Of a stretch of DNA of 64,000 nt, positions 42,286-50,147 are shown in pieces. Made by a program: the position numbers and the translations under genes. Source of the DNA: Spongisporangium articulatum (GTDB lineage Bacteria > Actinomycetota > Actinomycetes > Actinomycetales > Kineosporiaceae); assembly GCF_044465595.1 (NCBI RefSeq), contig NZ_JBITLV010000007.1, positions 310,001-374,000 of the forward strand. Direction: 5' to 3'. The stretch's first letter is position 1, and each line of letters starts with the position of its first letter. Below the pieces are notes generated by a model that saw only the letters and a list, made by a program, of their open reading frames with translations, made no database searches and was not told the DNA's origin.

Positions 42286-43281
42286 CTAGGCACGGACGCC
42301 GGACAGGTGCGGCTCGACGTCGGCGGCCGCGTCCGCACCGTAGGTCGCGGTGAACCGGGCCAGAAAACCGCCGCGGCTGAGGTCGTACTCCTGCGGGCCG
42401 ACGGTCTCGATCACCAGGGTGGCCAGCGTCGAGCCCAGCTGCGCGCACCGCTCCGGCCCGAGGCCCCACGACAGCCCGGCCAGGAACCCGGCGCGGAACC
42501 CGTCGCCGACGCCCGTCGGGTCGGCGAGGGTCGTCGCCGGGACGACGGGCACGCTGATCGGCTCGATCGGCTCGCCCTGCCAGCGGCCGTCGATGATGCA
42601 GCCCTTCTCGCCGTGCGTGGTGACGCGCAGCCCCACCCGGCGCAGCACCTCGTCGTCCGACCAGCCGGTCTTCTTCTGGATCAACCCGGCCTCGTAGTCG
42701 TTGCTGAACAGGTACGTGGCGCCGTCGATGTACCGCTTGATCATCTCGCCGTCGGCGAAGGCCAGCTGCTGCGAGACGTCGGCGGCGAACGGGATGCCCC
42801 GGTCGCGGCACTCGTCGGCGTGGCGCAGGATCGCGACCGGGTCGGTGGGCCCGATCAGCACGAGGTCGATCGGCTCGCCCACCCCCAGCGGGGCCAGCTC
42901 GATCTCGCGGGACTCGGTCATCGCCCCGGCGTAGAAGCTCGCGATCTGCGCGTGGTTGCTGTCGGTCGTGCAGACGAACCGCGCGGTGTGCTTCAGCGCG
43001 GAGTACCGGATGCCGGCGCAGTCGACGCCGTGCCGCTCCAGCCACGACCGGTACTCGGCGAAGTCCTCACCGACCGACCCGACGAGCAGCGGGCGCAGGC
43101 CCAGGTTGCCCATCCCGAAGCTGATGTTCGCGGCCGTGCCGCCGCGGCGGATCTCCAGGTCCTCGACGAGGAACGACAGCGAGACCTTGTCCAGCTGCTC
43201 CTCCAGGAGCGAGTCGGAGAACCGCCCCTCGAACGTCATCAGATGGTCCGTGGCGATGGATCCGGTGACGGCGATACGCAT
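42286..43281 (-). CDS. adoK: PfkB-family carbohydrate/adenosine kinase
   Basis: A 331-residue ribokinase-family kinase: MRIAVTGSIATDHLMTFEGR at the start, RRGGTAANISFGMGNLG (substrate-binding glycines) and DPTGVGDGFRAGFLAGL (PfkB signature 2 with the catalytic Asp; GAGD is replaced by GVGD). The mycobacterial orthologue by position, Rv2202c, is adenosine kinase, and the FEGRF segment fits that subfamily. Substrate should be adenosine by orthology, but this is not proven here. It is transcribed from the same strand as erpA upstream. Confidence 0.88.
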   Translation of the reverse strand: MRIAVTGSIATDHLMTFEGRFSDSLLEEQLDKVSLSFLVEDLEIRRGGTAANISFGMGNLGLRPLLVGSVGEDFAEYRSWLERHGVDCAGIRYSALKHTARFVCTTDSNHAQIASFYAGAMTESREIELAPLGVGEPIDLVLIGPTDPVAILRHADECRDRGIPFAADVSQQLAFADGEMIKRYIDGATYLFSNDYEAGLIQKKTGWSDDEVLRRVGLRVTTHGEKGCIIDGRWQGEPIEPISVPVVPATTLADPTGVGDGFRAGFLAGLSWGLGPERCAQLGSTLATLVIETVGPQEYDLSRGGFLARFTATYGADAAADVEPHLSGVRA

Positions 43282-43303
43282 TTTGCGAACCCTACCGGCA
43301 CGC

Positions 43304-43339
43304 CGACGGCCGGGTCACTCGCGAGTGACCCGGCCGTCG
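43304..43339. terminator. Perfect 36-base palindrome between erpA and adoK
   Basis: An uninterrupted palindrome with 18-base arms (CGACGGCCGGGTCACTCG and its complement, centred at 43321/43322) lies between the erpA stop (43372) and the adoK start (43281). As RNA it would form a very stable hairpin and may terminate erpA. As DNA it could be an operator. Confidence 0.65.
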
Positions 43340-43371
43340 AGGACGTGCTGGATGGTGCGGCGCGGTACGGC

Positions 43372-43740
43372 TCAGTGGAAGCTGTCGCCGCACGCGCAGG
43401 AGCCCTGCGCGTTGGGGTTGTCGATCGTGAAGCCCTGCTTCTCGATCGTGTCGGCGAAGTCGATCGAGGCGCCCTCGAGGTACGGCGCGCTCATCCGGTC
43501 CACGACGACCTCGACCCCGTCGAAGTCGCGGGTCAGGTCGCCGTCGAGCGTGCGCTCGTCGAAGTAGAGCTGGTACACGAGGCCGGAACAGCCGCCGGGC
43601 TGGACGGCGATGCGCAGGCGCAGGTCGTCACGGCCCTCCTGCTCCAGGAGGTTCCGGACCTTGACGGCAGCCTCGTCGGTCAGCGCCACACCGTGGGTGG
43701 TGGTCGCGCTCTCCGTGGTGCCCTGGTCGCTAACGGTCAT
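43372..43740 (-). CDS. erpA: A-type Fe-S cluster carrier (ErpA/IscA family)
   Basis: A 122-residue HesB/IscA-like protein that delivers Fe-S clusters to apoproteins. The three conserved cysteines are in QPGGCSGLVYQL and GSCACGDSFH. It has the usual TDEAAVKVRNLL start of the domain after a 22-residue leader. GGAGAG precedes the ATG by seven bases. It corresponds to Rv2204c. The neighbouring NadA needs a 4Fe-4S cluster, as do LipA and aconitase-like clients elsewhere. An IdeR-like site lies 110 bases upstream. Confidence 0.94.
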   Translation of the reverse strand: MTVSDQGTTESATTTHGVALTDEAAVKVRNLLEQEGRDDLRLRIAVQPGGCSGLVYQLYFDERTLDGDLTRDFDGVEVVVDRMSAPYLEGASIDFADTIEKQGFTIDNPNAQGSCACGDSFH

Positions 43741-43849
43741 CAGGTGTCTCTCCTGCTCTCGGACGGTCCGGCCATGCTCACACGCAAGCTCTCGTAGTGC
43801 CTAGCGGGGCGGGCGTGCGATGCATTCCCGGATGCCCGACCAGAATACG

Positions 43850-43868
43850 TCAGGTTCGCCTAACCCGA
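43850..43868. promoter_or_regulatory. IdeR/DtxR-like box upstream of erpA
   Basis: The 19-base site TCAGGTTCGCCTAACCCGA agrees with the DtxR/IdeR consensus TTAGGTTAGGCTAACCTAA at 14 of 19 positions by my alignment. On the minus strand it stands about 110 bases ahead of erpA, with TATTCT (a possible -10 box) a few bases downstream. It overlaps the stop codon of the glycerate kinase gene. It would make erpA iron-responsive; not proven. Confidence 0.4.
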
Positions 43869-44951
43869 ACGGCTCCACGTGCGGGCCACCCGCTCGGCCC
43901 GCGCCGCGAGCGTCCCGGCCGGGTCGGCGAGCGCGTCGGCCACCTCCGCGGGGGTCCGCGCCACGGGATAGGCGCCGTCGACCCCCAGGGTGAGCAGCTC
44001 GCGGCGCCCGACCAGCAGCTGACCAGGGACGGCGACGGCCGGCACACCGCGCGCCTGGGCCGTCTCGGCGACCGCGGTGAGCACCTTGGCCCCCAGCGAC
44101 TGCCAGTCCAGCGACCCCTCGCCGGTGACGACCAGCTCCGCCCGGTTCGTCCCCTCCAGCAGGTCCGGCAACCCGGCGAGTCGCGCCACCAGCGAGGCCC
44201 CCGGCTCCAGCCGCCCACCCAGCGCGAGCACCCCGAACCCGAGCCCACCCCCGGCTCCAGCCCCGGGTTCGACGACGTTCCGGTCGGACAGCTGCGCCGC
44301 CGCGAGGACGGCGGTGGCCAGGTCGGTCAGGGCCGCGTCCAGGCGCTGGACGAGGTCGTCGTCCGCCCCCTTGGTCGGGCCCTCGACCGCGGCCGCGCCC
44401 TTGAAGCCGAGCAGGGGCAGCTGGACGTCGACCGCCCCCACCAGCTCGACCCCCACCAGCCGCTCGCGCAGGGCGGGCAGGAACGCCAGGTCGGCGCCCG
44501 TCACCCCGCGCAGGGCGGCGCCGCCGTTCCCGAGGCGTTCCAGTGCGGCCGGGTAGCCCTCGACCTGCCAGGCGGCGGCCAACCCGGCCAGGAGGCCCGC
44601 CCCGCCGTCCACCGCCCCGACCTCGCCGAGCCCGACCACGATCCGCCGCGCCCCGGCGTCCACCGCGGCCGCGACCAGCGCCCCGACGCCCAGCGTGTTG
44701 ATCGGGCCGGGATCCTCGCCGACGGGGCTGACCTGGGCCGATTCCACGTAGGCGGTGCCGTCGGGGGCGAGCCACCACGGTTCGGGCGGCCCGCCGAGGG
44801 CGCTCACCAGCCCGGCGCTGCCGTCGGACAGCGGGAGCAGCACGAGGTCGTCGTCCGGGGCGGCCCGGCGCCACCCGGTGGCGATCGCCGCCGCCGCCTC
44901 GGCCGCCGACAGGGTTTCCCGGAACCGGTCCGGGGCGATCACGACGCGCAC
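43860..44951 (-). CDS. Glycerate kinase (GlxK family)
   Basis: A 363-residue type 1 glycerate kinase, which phosphorylates D-glycerate to 2-phosphoglycerate. Matching features are VVIAPDRFRETLSAAEAAAA (usually DSFKGSLSA; the Lys is Arg here), LPLSDGSAGLVSALGG (usually DGGEGT), VVTGEGSLDWQSL (usually TGEGxxDxQ) and PVARTPAEVADAL at the C-terminus. The altered first two motifs make the substrate less certain. GTG 44951 is chosen for length. It corresponds to Rv2205c and is divergent from nadA. Confidence 0.85.
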   Translation of the reverse strand: MRVVIAPDRFRETLSAAEAAAAIATGWRRAAPDDDLVLLPLSDGSAGLVSALGGPPEPWWLAPDGTAYVESAQVSPVGEDPGPINTLGVGALVAAAVDAGARRIVVGLGEVGAVDGGAGLLAGLAAAWQVEGYPAALERLGNGGAALRGVTGADLAFLPALRERLVGVELVGAVDVQLPLLGFKGAAAVEGPTKGADDDLVQRLDAALTDLATAVLAAAQLSDRNVVEPGAGAGGGLGFGVLALGGRLEPGASLVARLAGLPDLLEGTNRAELVVTGEGSLDWQSLGAKVLTAVAETAQARGVPAVAVPGQLLVGRRELLTLGVDGAYPVARTPAEVADALADPAGTLAARAERVARTWSRSG

Positions 44952-45031
44952 GGTCCCAGTGTCCCTGGTGTGGCGCACGAGTCATCGCCCACCCATGGGT
45001 TCCCCGTTAACCCGCGTGTGACAATTCCCGG

Positions 45032-46207
45032 ATGACCGACGTCTTCGTCGAACCCACCCCCTCGGCGCTGCTGCTGCTCGGGCGCAACCGTGACCTGGCC
45101 AGCGAGCGCGGCGTCGAGTGCCCCGGCGACCTGCCCGCCGCCTCCGACCCCGACCTGGTGGCCCGCGCCCGCGCCGCCCGGGACGCGCTCGGCGACGACG
45201 CCTTCATCCTCGGCCACCACTACCAGCGCGACGAGGTGATCGAGTTCGCCGACGTCACCGGCGACTCGTTCAAGCTCGCCCGCGACGCCGCGAACCGGCC
45301 CGGCGCGCAGTACATCGTGTTCTGCGGCGTGCACTTCATGGCCGAGTCGGCCGACATCCTCACCGCCTCGCACCAGCAGGTCGTGCTGCCCGACCTGGCG
45401 GCGGGCTGCTCGATGGCCGACATGGCCGCGATCAGCCAGGTCGAGACGGCCTGGGAGGTGCTGGAGGACGCCGGGGTCGCGGCCGACGTCGTGCCCGTCA
45501 GCTACATGAACTCGTCCGCCGCGATCAAGTCGTTCACGGGGCGCCACGGCGGCACGATATGCACGAGCTCGAACGCCAAGACCGCGCTCACGTGGGCGTT
45601 CGAGCAGCGGCCCGACGCGAAGGTGCTGTTCCTGCCCGACCAGCACCTGGGCCGCAACACGGCCGTGCTGCAGTTGGGCCTCTCCCTGGACGACTGCGTG
45701 GTCTACGACCCGCACAAGCCGAACGGCGGGCTCACCGCCCAGCAGTTGCGCGACGCCAAGATGATCCTGTGGCGCGGGCACTGCTCGGTGCACGGCCGGT
45801 TCTCGAAGGAGAACGTGGACGACGTGCGCGCGGCGGTCCCGGGCGTGAACGTGCTCGTGCACCCCGAGTGCCGCCACGACGTCGTGACGAACGCCGACCT
45901 GGTGGGCTCGACGGAGTTCATCATCCGCACGATCGAGGCGGCCGACGCCGGTTCGTCGTGGGCGGTCGGCACCGAGCTGAACCTGGTGCGCCGGCTGGCG
46001 AAGGCCCACCCGGACAAGCAGATCACGTTCCTCGACAAGACGGTCTGCTACTGCTCGACGATGAACCGGATCGACCTGCCGCACCTGGTCTACGCGCTGG
46101 AGTCCCTGGCCGCCGGCCGGGTCGTCAACCGCATCGTCGTCGACCCGGACGTGGCCCACTGGTCTCGCGTCGCCCTCGACCAGATGTTGGCCCTGCCCGG
46201 CATCTAA
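45032..46207 (+). CDS. nadA: Quinolinate synthase A
   Basis: A 391-residue NadA, which condenses iminoaspartate with dihydroxyacetone phosphate to quinolinate in de novo NAD synthesis, using a 4Fe-4S cluster. Family motifs are LGHHYQRDEVIEFAD, the first cluster Cys in DLAAGCSMADM, HPECRHDVV (second Cys) and KTVCYCSTMNRIDL (third Cys). The gene is monocistronic here: nadB and nadC are not in the window. It is followed by a long hairpin 3 bases after the stop. Confidence 0.95.
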   Translation: MTDVFVEPTPSALLLLGRNRDLASERGVECPGDLPAASDPDLVARARAARDALGDDAFILGHHYQRDEVIEFADVTGDSFKLARDAANRPGAQYIVFCGVHFMAESADILTASHQQVVLPDLAAGCSMADMAAISQVETAWEVLEDAGVAADVVPVSYMNSSAAIKSFTGRHGGTICTSSNAKTALTWAFEQRPDAKVLFLPDQHLGRNTAVLQLGLSLDDCVVYDPHKPNGGLTAQQLRDAKMILWRGHCSVHGRFSKENVDDVRAAVPGVNVLVHPECRHDVVTNADLVGSTEFIIRTIEAADAGSSWAVGTELNLVRRLAKAHPDKQITFLDKTVCYCSTMNRIDLPHLVYALESLAAGRVVNRIVVDPDVAHWSRVALDQMLALPGI

Positions 46208-46209
46208 TA

Positions 46210-46277
46210 GTCGTGATCATGGAAACTTCTGGTGAAGGCGCCCCAGCGCCCTCACCAGAAGTTTCCATGATCACGAC
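46210..46277. repeat. Long TGATCA-type hairpin between convergent genes
   Basis: Perfect 26-base arms (46210-46235 and 46252-46277, GTCGTGATCATGGAAACTTC onward) enclose a second stem GGCGC/GCGCC. The right arm includes the stop codon of the thioesterase gene on the minus strand. It is a strong candidate bidirectional terminator for nadA and the thioesterase. Confidence 0.9.
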
Positions 46278-46669
46278 AAGTTGGTGCGGAGCAGGTCCGG
46301 CAACGGGACTTTGCCGCCCCCGACGCTGATGCACACGTACACGCTGCGCGCCGTGCACACCGCGGGACCACCCTCCCCGCGCCGGATCTCGAACCCGATG
46401 GTGAGCGACGTCGTCCCCAGCGCCTCGGTGCGTACGGCGACGGCGCCCACGTCGCCGTACCTCAGCGACGTCGTCCAGTCGAGCTCGGTGTGCACCAGCT
46501 GCAGGTCGTACCCCGAGGCGACCAGCGTCGCGTAGTCGACGCCGCGGTGCCCGAGGTAGGCGTTGATCGCCTCGTCCATGTAGGCCAGGTACCAGGCGTT
46601 GAACACCACGCCCTGCCCGTCGATCTCGAAATACCTTACGGGCTGGGCATATTCGAACCAGTCGGTCAT
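46271..46669 (-). CDS. Acyl-CoA thioesterase, 4HBT hotdog family
   Basis: A 132-residue hotdog-fold thioesterase like YbgC or 4-hydroxybenzoyl-CoA thioesterase. The active-site region reads VRYFEIDGQGVVFNAWYLAYMDEA, in which the usual D-x2-G-V-x-N-x2-Y pattern is visible (shown in part: EIDGQGVVFNAWYLAYM). ATG 46669 overlaps the stop of the M20 dipeptidase gene upstream (ATGA). Substrate unknown. Its stop lies within the hairpin repeat. Confidence 0.87.
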   Translation of the reverse strand: MTDWFEYAQPVRYFEIDGQGVVFNAWYLAYMDEAINAYLGHRGVDYATLVASGYDLQLVHTELDWTTSLRYGDVGAVAVRTEALGTTSLTIGFEIRRGEGGPAVCTARSVYVCISVGGGKVPLPDLLRTNLS

Positions 46670-48051
46670 GAGCCCAGGGCAGTCAGGAGCAGCGCCTCGG
46701 CCAGGCACGCCTTCTCGAACTCGGCCAGGTGCAGCGACTCGTTCGGGCCGTGGGCGCGGGAGTCCGGGTCCTCGACGCCGGTGACCAGCACGGTGGCCGC
46801 CGGGAACACCTCGGCCAGGTCGGCGATGAACGGGATGGACCCGCCGATGCCGATCAGCTCGGCCTCCACGTTCCACGCTGCCGACAGCGCCCACCGGGCC
46901 GCCCGGTAGGCGGGCTGCTCGGGATCGGCCTCGAACGCAGCTCCCCGCTCTCCCTCGACCACCTCGACCTGCGCCCCCCACGGGGTGTGCGCCTCGACGT
47001 GCTTGCGCAGCGCGGCGGACGCCTCGCCCGGGTCCTGGCCCGGGCCCAACCGCATCGAGTACTTCACCCGGACGCTGGGCAGCAGCGTGTTGGACGACGT
47101 CGCCACACTGGGCGCGTCGATGCCGGTGACCGTCAGCGCCGGACCCGTCCACATCCGCGCACTCAGCGGACCGCGCCCGATCAGCTGCACGCCGTCGAGG
47201 ATCCCGGAGTCCGCCCGCAGGTCGGCCTCGTCGTAGTCGGGGCCGCGGTGCGGCGCCCGGACCAGACCCTCGATCGCGACGTCGCCGTCGGCGTCCCAGA
47301 AGCTGTTCAGCAGGCGCAGGGTCGCCGTCATCGCGTCGGGGACCACCCCGCCGAACATGCCCGAGTGCACGGCGTGGTCGAGCGTGCGGACCGTGAGCTC
47401 GCCGTCCACCAGACCGCGCAGCGTGGCGGTCAACGCCGGCACCCCGACCTTCCAGTTGCCCGAGTCAGCGACCACGATCACGTCAGCCTCGAGCCGGTCG
47501 CGGTAGGTGGCCAGGAACTCGCCGAAGGTCGGTGAGCCGATCTCCTCCTCCCCCTCGACGAACACGGTCACCGAGACCGGCAGCCCGCCGTCGGCAGCCT
47601 TCAGGGCCCGCAGCGCGGCGACGTGGGCCATCACCCCGGCCTTGTCGTCGGCGGCGCCGCGGCCGAACAGCCGGCCGTCGCGTTCGGTGGGTTCGAACGG
47701 GTCGGTCAGCCACGGGGTGTCCTGCCACGCGGCGCCGGGTTCGACGCCGGTGGGCTGGACGTCGTGGTGCGCGTAGAGCAGGACGGTCGGCGCCCCCGCG
47801 GGCCCGGCGAGGTGACCGACGACGGCGGGCGCACCGCCGTCCACGCGCAGGATCTCCACCGCGAGCCCCTCGGCGAGCAGCAGGTCGCGCACCGCGGTGG
47901 CGCTGGCCTCGACGTGCGCGGCGTCGAACGCGGCCGCCGAGACGCTCGGGATCCGGACCAGCCGTTCGAGGTCGGCGCGCACGCCGGGCATGAGCTGCGT
48001 CACGTCGGCGCGTAGGGCGGTGACGTCGATCGGGTACTCCTCGGCACTCAT
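46666..48051 (-). CDS. M20-family dipeptidase
   Basis: A 461-residue zinc dipeptidase of the M20 family. Metal and catalytic residues are visible in VLLYAHHDVQPTG (His, Asp), GRGAADDKAGVMAHV (bridging Asp), VFVEGEEEIGSP (catalytic Glu-Glu), VVADSGNW (Asp) and HGPNESLHLAEFE near the C-terminus (His). A lid or dimerisation domain occupies about residues 200-320. It is cytoplasmic, with no signal peptide. It is coupled to the thioesterase gene and divergent from the DUF3043 gene. Confidence 0.93.
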   Translation of the reverse strand: MSAEEYPIDVTALRADVTQLMPGVRADLERLVRIPSVSAAAFDAAHVEASATAVRDLLLAEGLAVEILRVDGGAPAVVGHLAGPAGAPTVLLYAHHDVQPTGVEPGAAWQDTPWLTDPFEPTERDGRLFGRGAADDKAGVMAHVAALRALKAADGGLPVSVTVFVEGEEEIGSPTFGEFLATYRDRLEADVIVVADSGNWKVGVPALTATLRGLVDGELTVRTLDHAVHSGMFGGVVPDAMTATLRLLNSFWDADGDVAIEGLVRAPHRGPDYDEADLRADSGILDGVQLIGRGPLSARMWTGPALTVTGIDAPSVATSSNTLLPSVRVKYSMRLGPGQDPGEASAALRKHVEAHTPWGAQVEVVEGERGAAFEADPEQPAYRAARWALSAAWNVEAELIGIGGSIPFIADLAEVFPAATVLVTGVEDPDSRAHGPNESLHLAEFEKACLAEALLLTALGS

Positions 48052-48120
48052 ACGGGTGACGTTAGTCCGCCATCCCGCACGACCTCCTCACGGCGCGTGC
48101 CCGCCCCGTAGGCTGACCCC

Positions 48121-48738
48121 GTGTTCGGACGTGAGAAGACCCCCACCGCCGCCACCCCGACCGTCTCCGAGTCGAGCGAGACGGTGAAGGTGGGCGGCAA
48201 GGGCCGCGCCACGCCCTCGCGCAAGGAGGCGCAGGCCCGCAACCGCGTGCCGCTGGTCGGGGCCGCCGCGCCCGCCGTGCCCAAGGGGGCCACCCGCGAG
48301 GAGCGGCGCGAGGCCAAGCGACAGCGCCAGGCGCTCAACCGGGAGAACCGGATCAAGACGCTGGAGGGGCAGGCCAAGGGCGACGACCGCTACCTGCTGC
48401 CCCGCGACAAGGGGCCGGTGAAGCGCTACGTCCGCGACGTCGTCGACGCCCGCTACAACGCCGGCGAGTACTTCCTGCCGGTCGCCGTCGCCTCGTTCGG
48501 TCTGACGCTCGTGCAGACCCCGTTCACCCGGGTCGCGGGTGCGGTGCTGCTGTACGCGATGGTCCTGGCCATCGTGGTCGACTCGCTGTTCCTGGTCCGC
48601 CGCATACGCAAGGGCGTGCAGGAGAGGTTCGGCGAGAAGGCGGTCGGCGGAAACAACGCCTACGCGATCCTGCGCGCCTGCCAGATGCGCCGCACCCGCC
48701 GCCCACCGGTGATCGTGGCCCGCGGCGCGCATCCGTGA
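48121..48738 (+). CDS. DUF3043 membrane protein
   Basis: A 205-residue actinobacterial DUF3043 protein (orthologue of Rv2206). A long, charged N-terminal segment with basic stretches (RKEAQARNRVP, EERREAKRQRQALNREN) is followed by RDVVDARYNAGEYFLP and two membrane helices (about residues 118-140 and 143-163). The C-terminus is basic. Function unknown; presence across actinobacteria suggests an envelope or division role. GTG start at 48121. Confidence 0.85.
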   Translation: MFGREKTPTAATPTVSESSETVKVGGKGRATPSRKEAQARNRVPLVGAAAPAVPKGATREERREAKRQRQALNRENRIKTLEGQAKGDDRYLLPRDKGPVKRYVRDVVDARYNAGEYFLPVAVASFGLTLVQTPFTRVAGAVLLYAMVLAIVVDSLFLVRRIRKGVQERFGEKAVGGNNAYAILRACQMRRTRRPPVIVARGAHP

Positions 48739-48760
48739 GGGGTGAGTTAGCGTCCGGGGT

Positions 48761-49771
48761 ATGGAGTTCCGTTACCTCGGCAACAGCGGCCTGAAGATCT
48801 CCGAGATCACCTACGGCAACTGGATCACCCACGGCTCACAGGTGGAGAACGACACCGCCACGGCCTGCGTGCGCGCGGCCCTCGACGCCGGCATCACCAG
48901 CTTCGACACCGCGGACGCCTACGCGAACACCGCGGCCGAGACGGTGCTCGGCGAGGCGCTGAAGGGCGAGCGCCGCGAGAGCCTGGAGATCTTCACCAAG
49001 GTCTACTGGCCGACCGGGCCCGGCGGTCACAACGACTCCGGCCTGTCCCGCAAGCACATCCTGGAGTCGATCAACGGCTCGCTGCGGCGGTTGCAGACCG
49101 ACTACGTCGACCTCTACCAGGCGCACCGGTACGACACGGAGACGCCACTTGAGGAGACGATGCTCGCGTTCGCGGACGTCGTGCGGGCCGGGAAGGCGCT
49201 CTACATCGGGGTCTCCGAGTGGACGGCCGAGCAGATCCGGACCGGGCACGCGCTCGCGCAGGAGCTGGGCGTGCACCTGGTCTCGAGCCAGCCGCAGTAC
49301 TCGATGCTGTGGCGCGTGATCGAGCCCGAGGTCGAACCGACGTGCCGGGAGCTGGGTCTGTCGCAGATCGTCTGGTCGCCGATCGCGCAGGGCGTGCTGA
49401 CCGGCAAGTACCTCCCCGGGCAGGCGCCGCCGGCCGGGTCGCGGGCCACCGACGAGAAGAGCGGCGCCGCGTTCATCGAGCGTTGGATGCGTGACGACGT
49501 GCTGGCCCGCGTGCAGGACCTGAAGCCGGTCGCGGACGACGCCGGCCTGAGCCTCGCGCAGCTGGCCGTGGCCTGGGTGCTGCAGAACGACAACGTGGCG
49601 GCCGCGCTGGTCGGTGCCTCCCGGCCCGAGCAGGTGCACGAGAACGTGGAGGCCGCCGGGGTGCGCCTCGAACCGGAGCTCATGACCCGCATCGACGACG
49701 TGCTCGGCGATCTCGTGGAACGCGACCCGGCGCAGACGGCCCGCAACGCGCCGGCCGGCCGGCCCACCTGA
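48761..49771 (+). CDS. Aldo/keto reductase
   Basis: A 336-residue AKR-fold oxidoreductase of the potassium-channel beta-subunit/YghZ type. The catalytic tetrad is visible: Asp and Tyr in FDTADAYANTAAETVLG, Lys in EIFTKVYWP, and His in YQAHRYD. NADPH-binding sequence near the C-terminus reads ALVGASRPEQVHENVEA. Carbonyl substrate unknown. It follows the DUF3043 gene by 22 bases and may be co-transcribed. Confidence 0.92.
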   Translation: MEFRYLGNSGLKISEITYGNWITHGSQVENDTATACVRAALDAGITSFDTADAYANTAAETVLGEALKGERRESLEIFTKVYWPTGPGGHNDSGLSRKHILESINGSLRRLQTDYVDLYQAHRYDTETPLEETMLAFADVVRAGKALYIGVSEWTAEQIRTGHALAQELGVHLVSSQPQYSMLWRVIEPEVEPTCRELGLSQIVWSPIAQGVLTGKYLPGQAPPAGSRATDEKSGAAFIERWMRDDVLARVQDLKPVADDAGLSLAQLAVAWVLQNDNVAAALVGASRPEQVHENVEAAGVRLEPELMTRIDDVLGDLVERDPAQTARNAPAGRPT

Positions 49772-49819
49772 CGAGCTGCCCGATCGACGGACTATTCGAC
49801 GGACTACTCGGCGGAGGGA

Positions 49820-50053
49820 CTACTCGACCGGGCGCAGGCTCATCGGGCCGTAGACGACCTCGTCGGACTCCAGCAGGTACACCTGCTCCACCCCCGCGGC
49901 CAGCAGGTCGTGCCAGGCCTCGCCGACCCACGTCTCGGCGTCCGCCTGGCTCGGGAAGGTGTTGGCCGGCAGCTCACCACCGCTCAGGGTCGAACCGTCC
50001 GCCGCCTCGAATCGCCATGCCCACGGGTTCACCCGGCCCACCGTAACGGGCAT
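49820..50053 (-). CDS. Small conserved actinobacterial protein, function unknown
   Basis: A 77-residue acidic protein, MPVTVGRVNPWAWRFEAADG at the start, then SQADAETWVGEAWHDLLAAGVE and YLLESDEVVYGPMSLRPVE. The aromatic-rich start and the Ser/Asp-x-Ala-Glu-x-Trp helix are typical of small actinobacterial hypothetical proteins that I have no function for. The start ATG 50053 abuts a long imperfect palindrome shared with the divergent cobU gene. Confidence 0.7.
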   Translation of the reverse strand: MPVTVGRVNPWAWRFEAADGSTLSGGELPANTFPSQADAETWVGEAWHDLLAAGVEQVYLLESDEVVYGPMSLRPVE

Positions 50054-50135
50054 AGGGCGCTGAGTGTGCAGTCCCTTGACGCTTGGCGCGCGCCTGCGTG
50101 CGCCAAGTGTCACGAGACTTCGCACTCAGGGCCCT
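50054..50135. promoter_or_regulatory. Long imperfect palindrome between divergent genes
   Basis: Arms of about 36 bases (50054-50089 and 50100-50135; outer part AGGGCGCTGAGTGTGCAGTC, inner part TTGGCGC) pair with roughly seven mismatches. It fills the space between the start of the small conserved gene and the cobU start at 50148. It could be a shared operator or a hairpin element like those ending other genes. It does not resemble a cobalamin riboswitch (no B12 box). Confidence 0.5.
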
Positions 50136-50147
50136 AGCCTGGCCCGC

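Noticed and set aside
50054..50147. Possible cobalamin riboswitch ahead of cobU
   Set aside because: The region is too short and has no B12 box; the palindrome is a simple inverted repeat.
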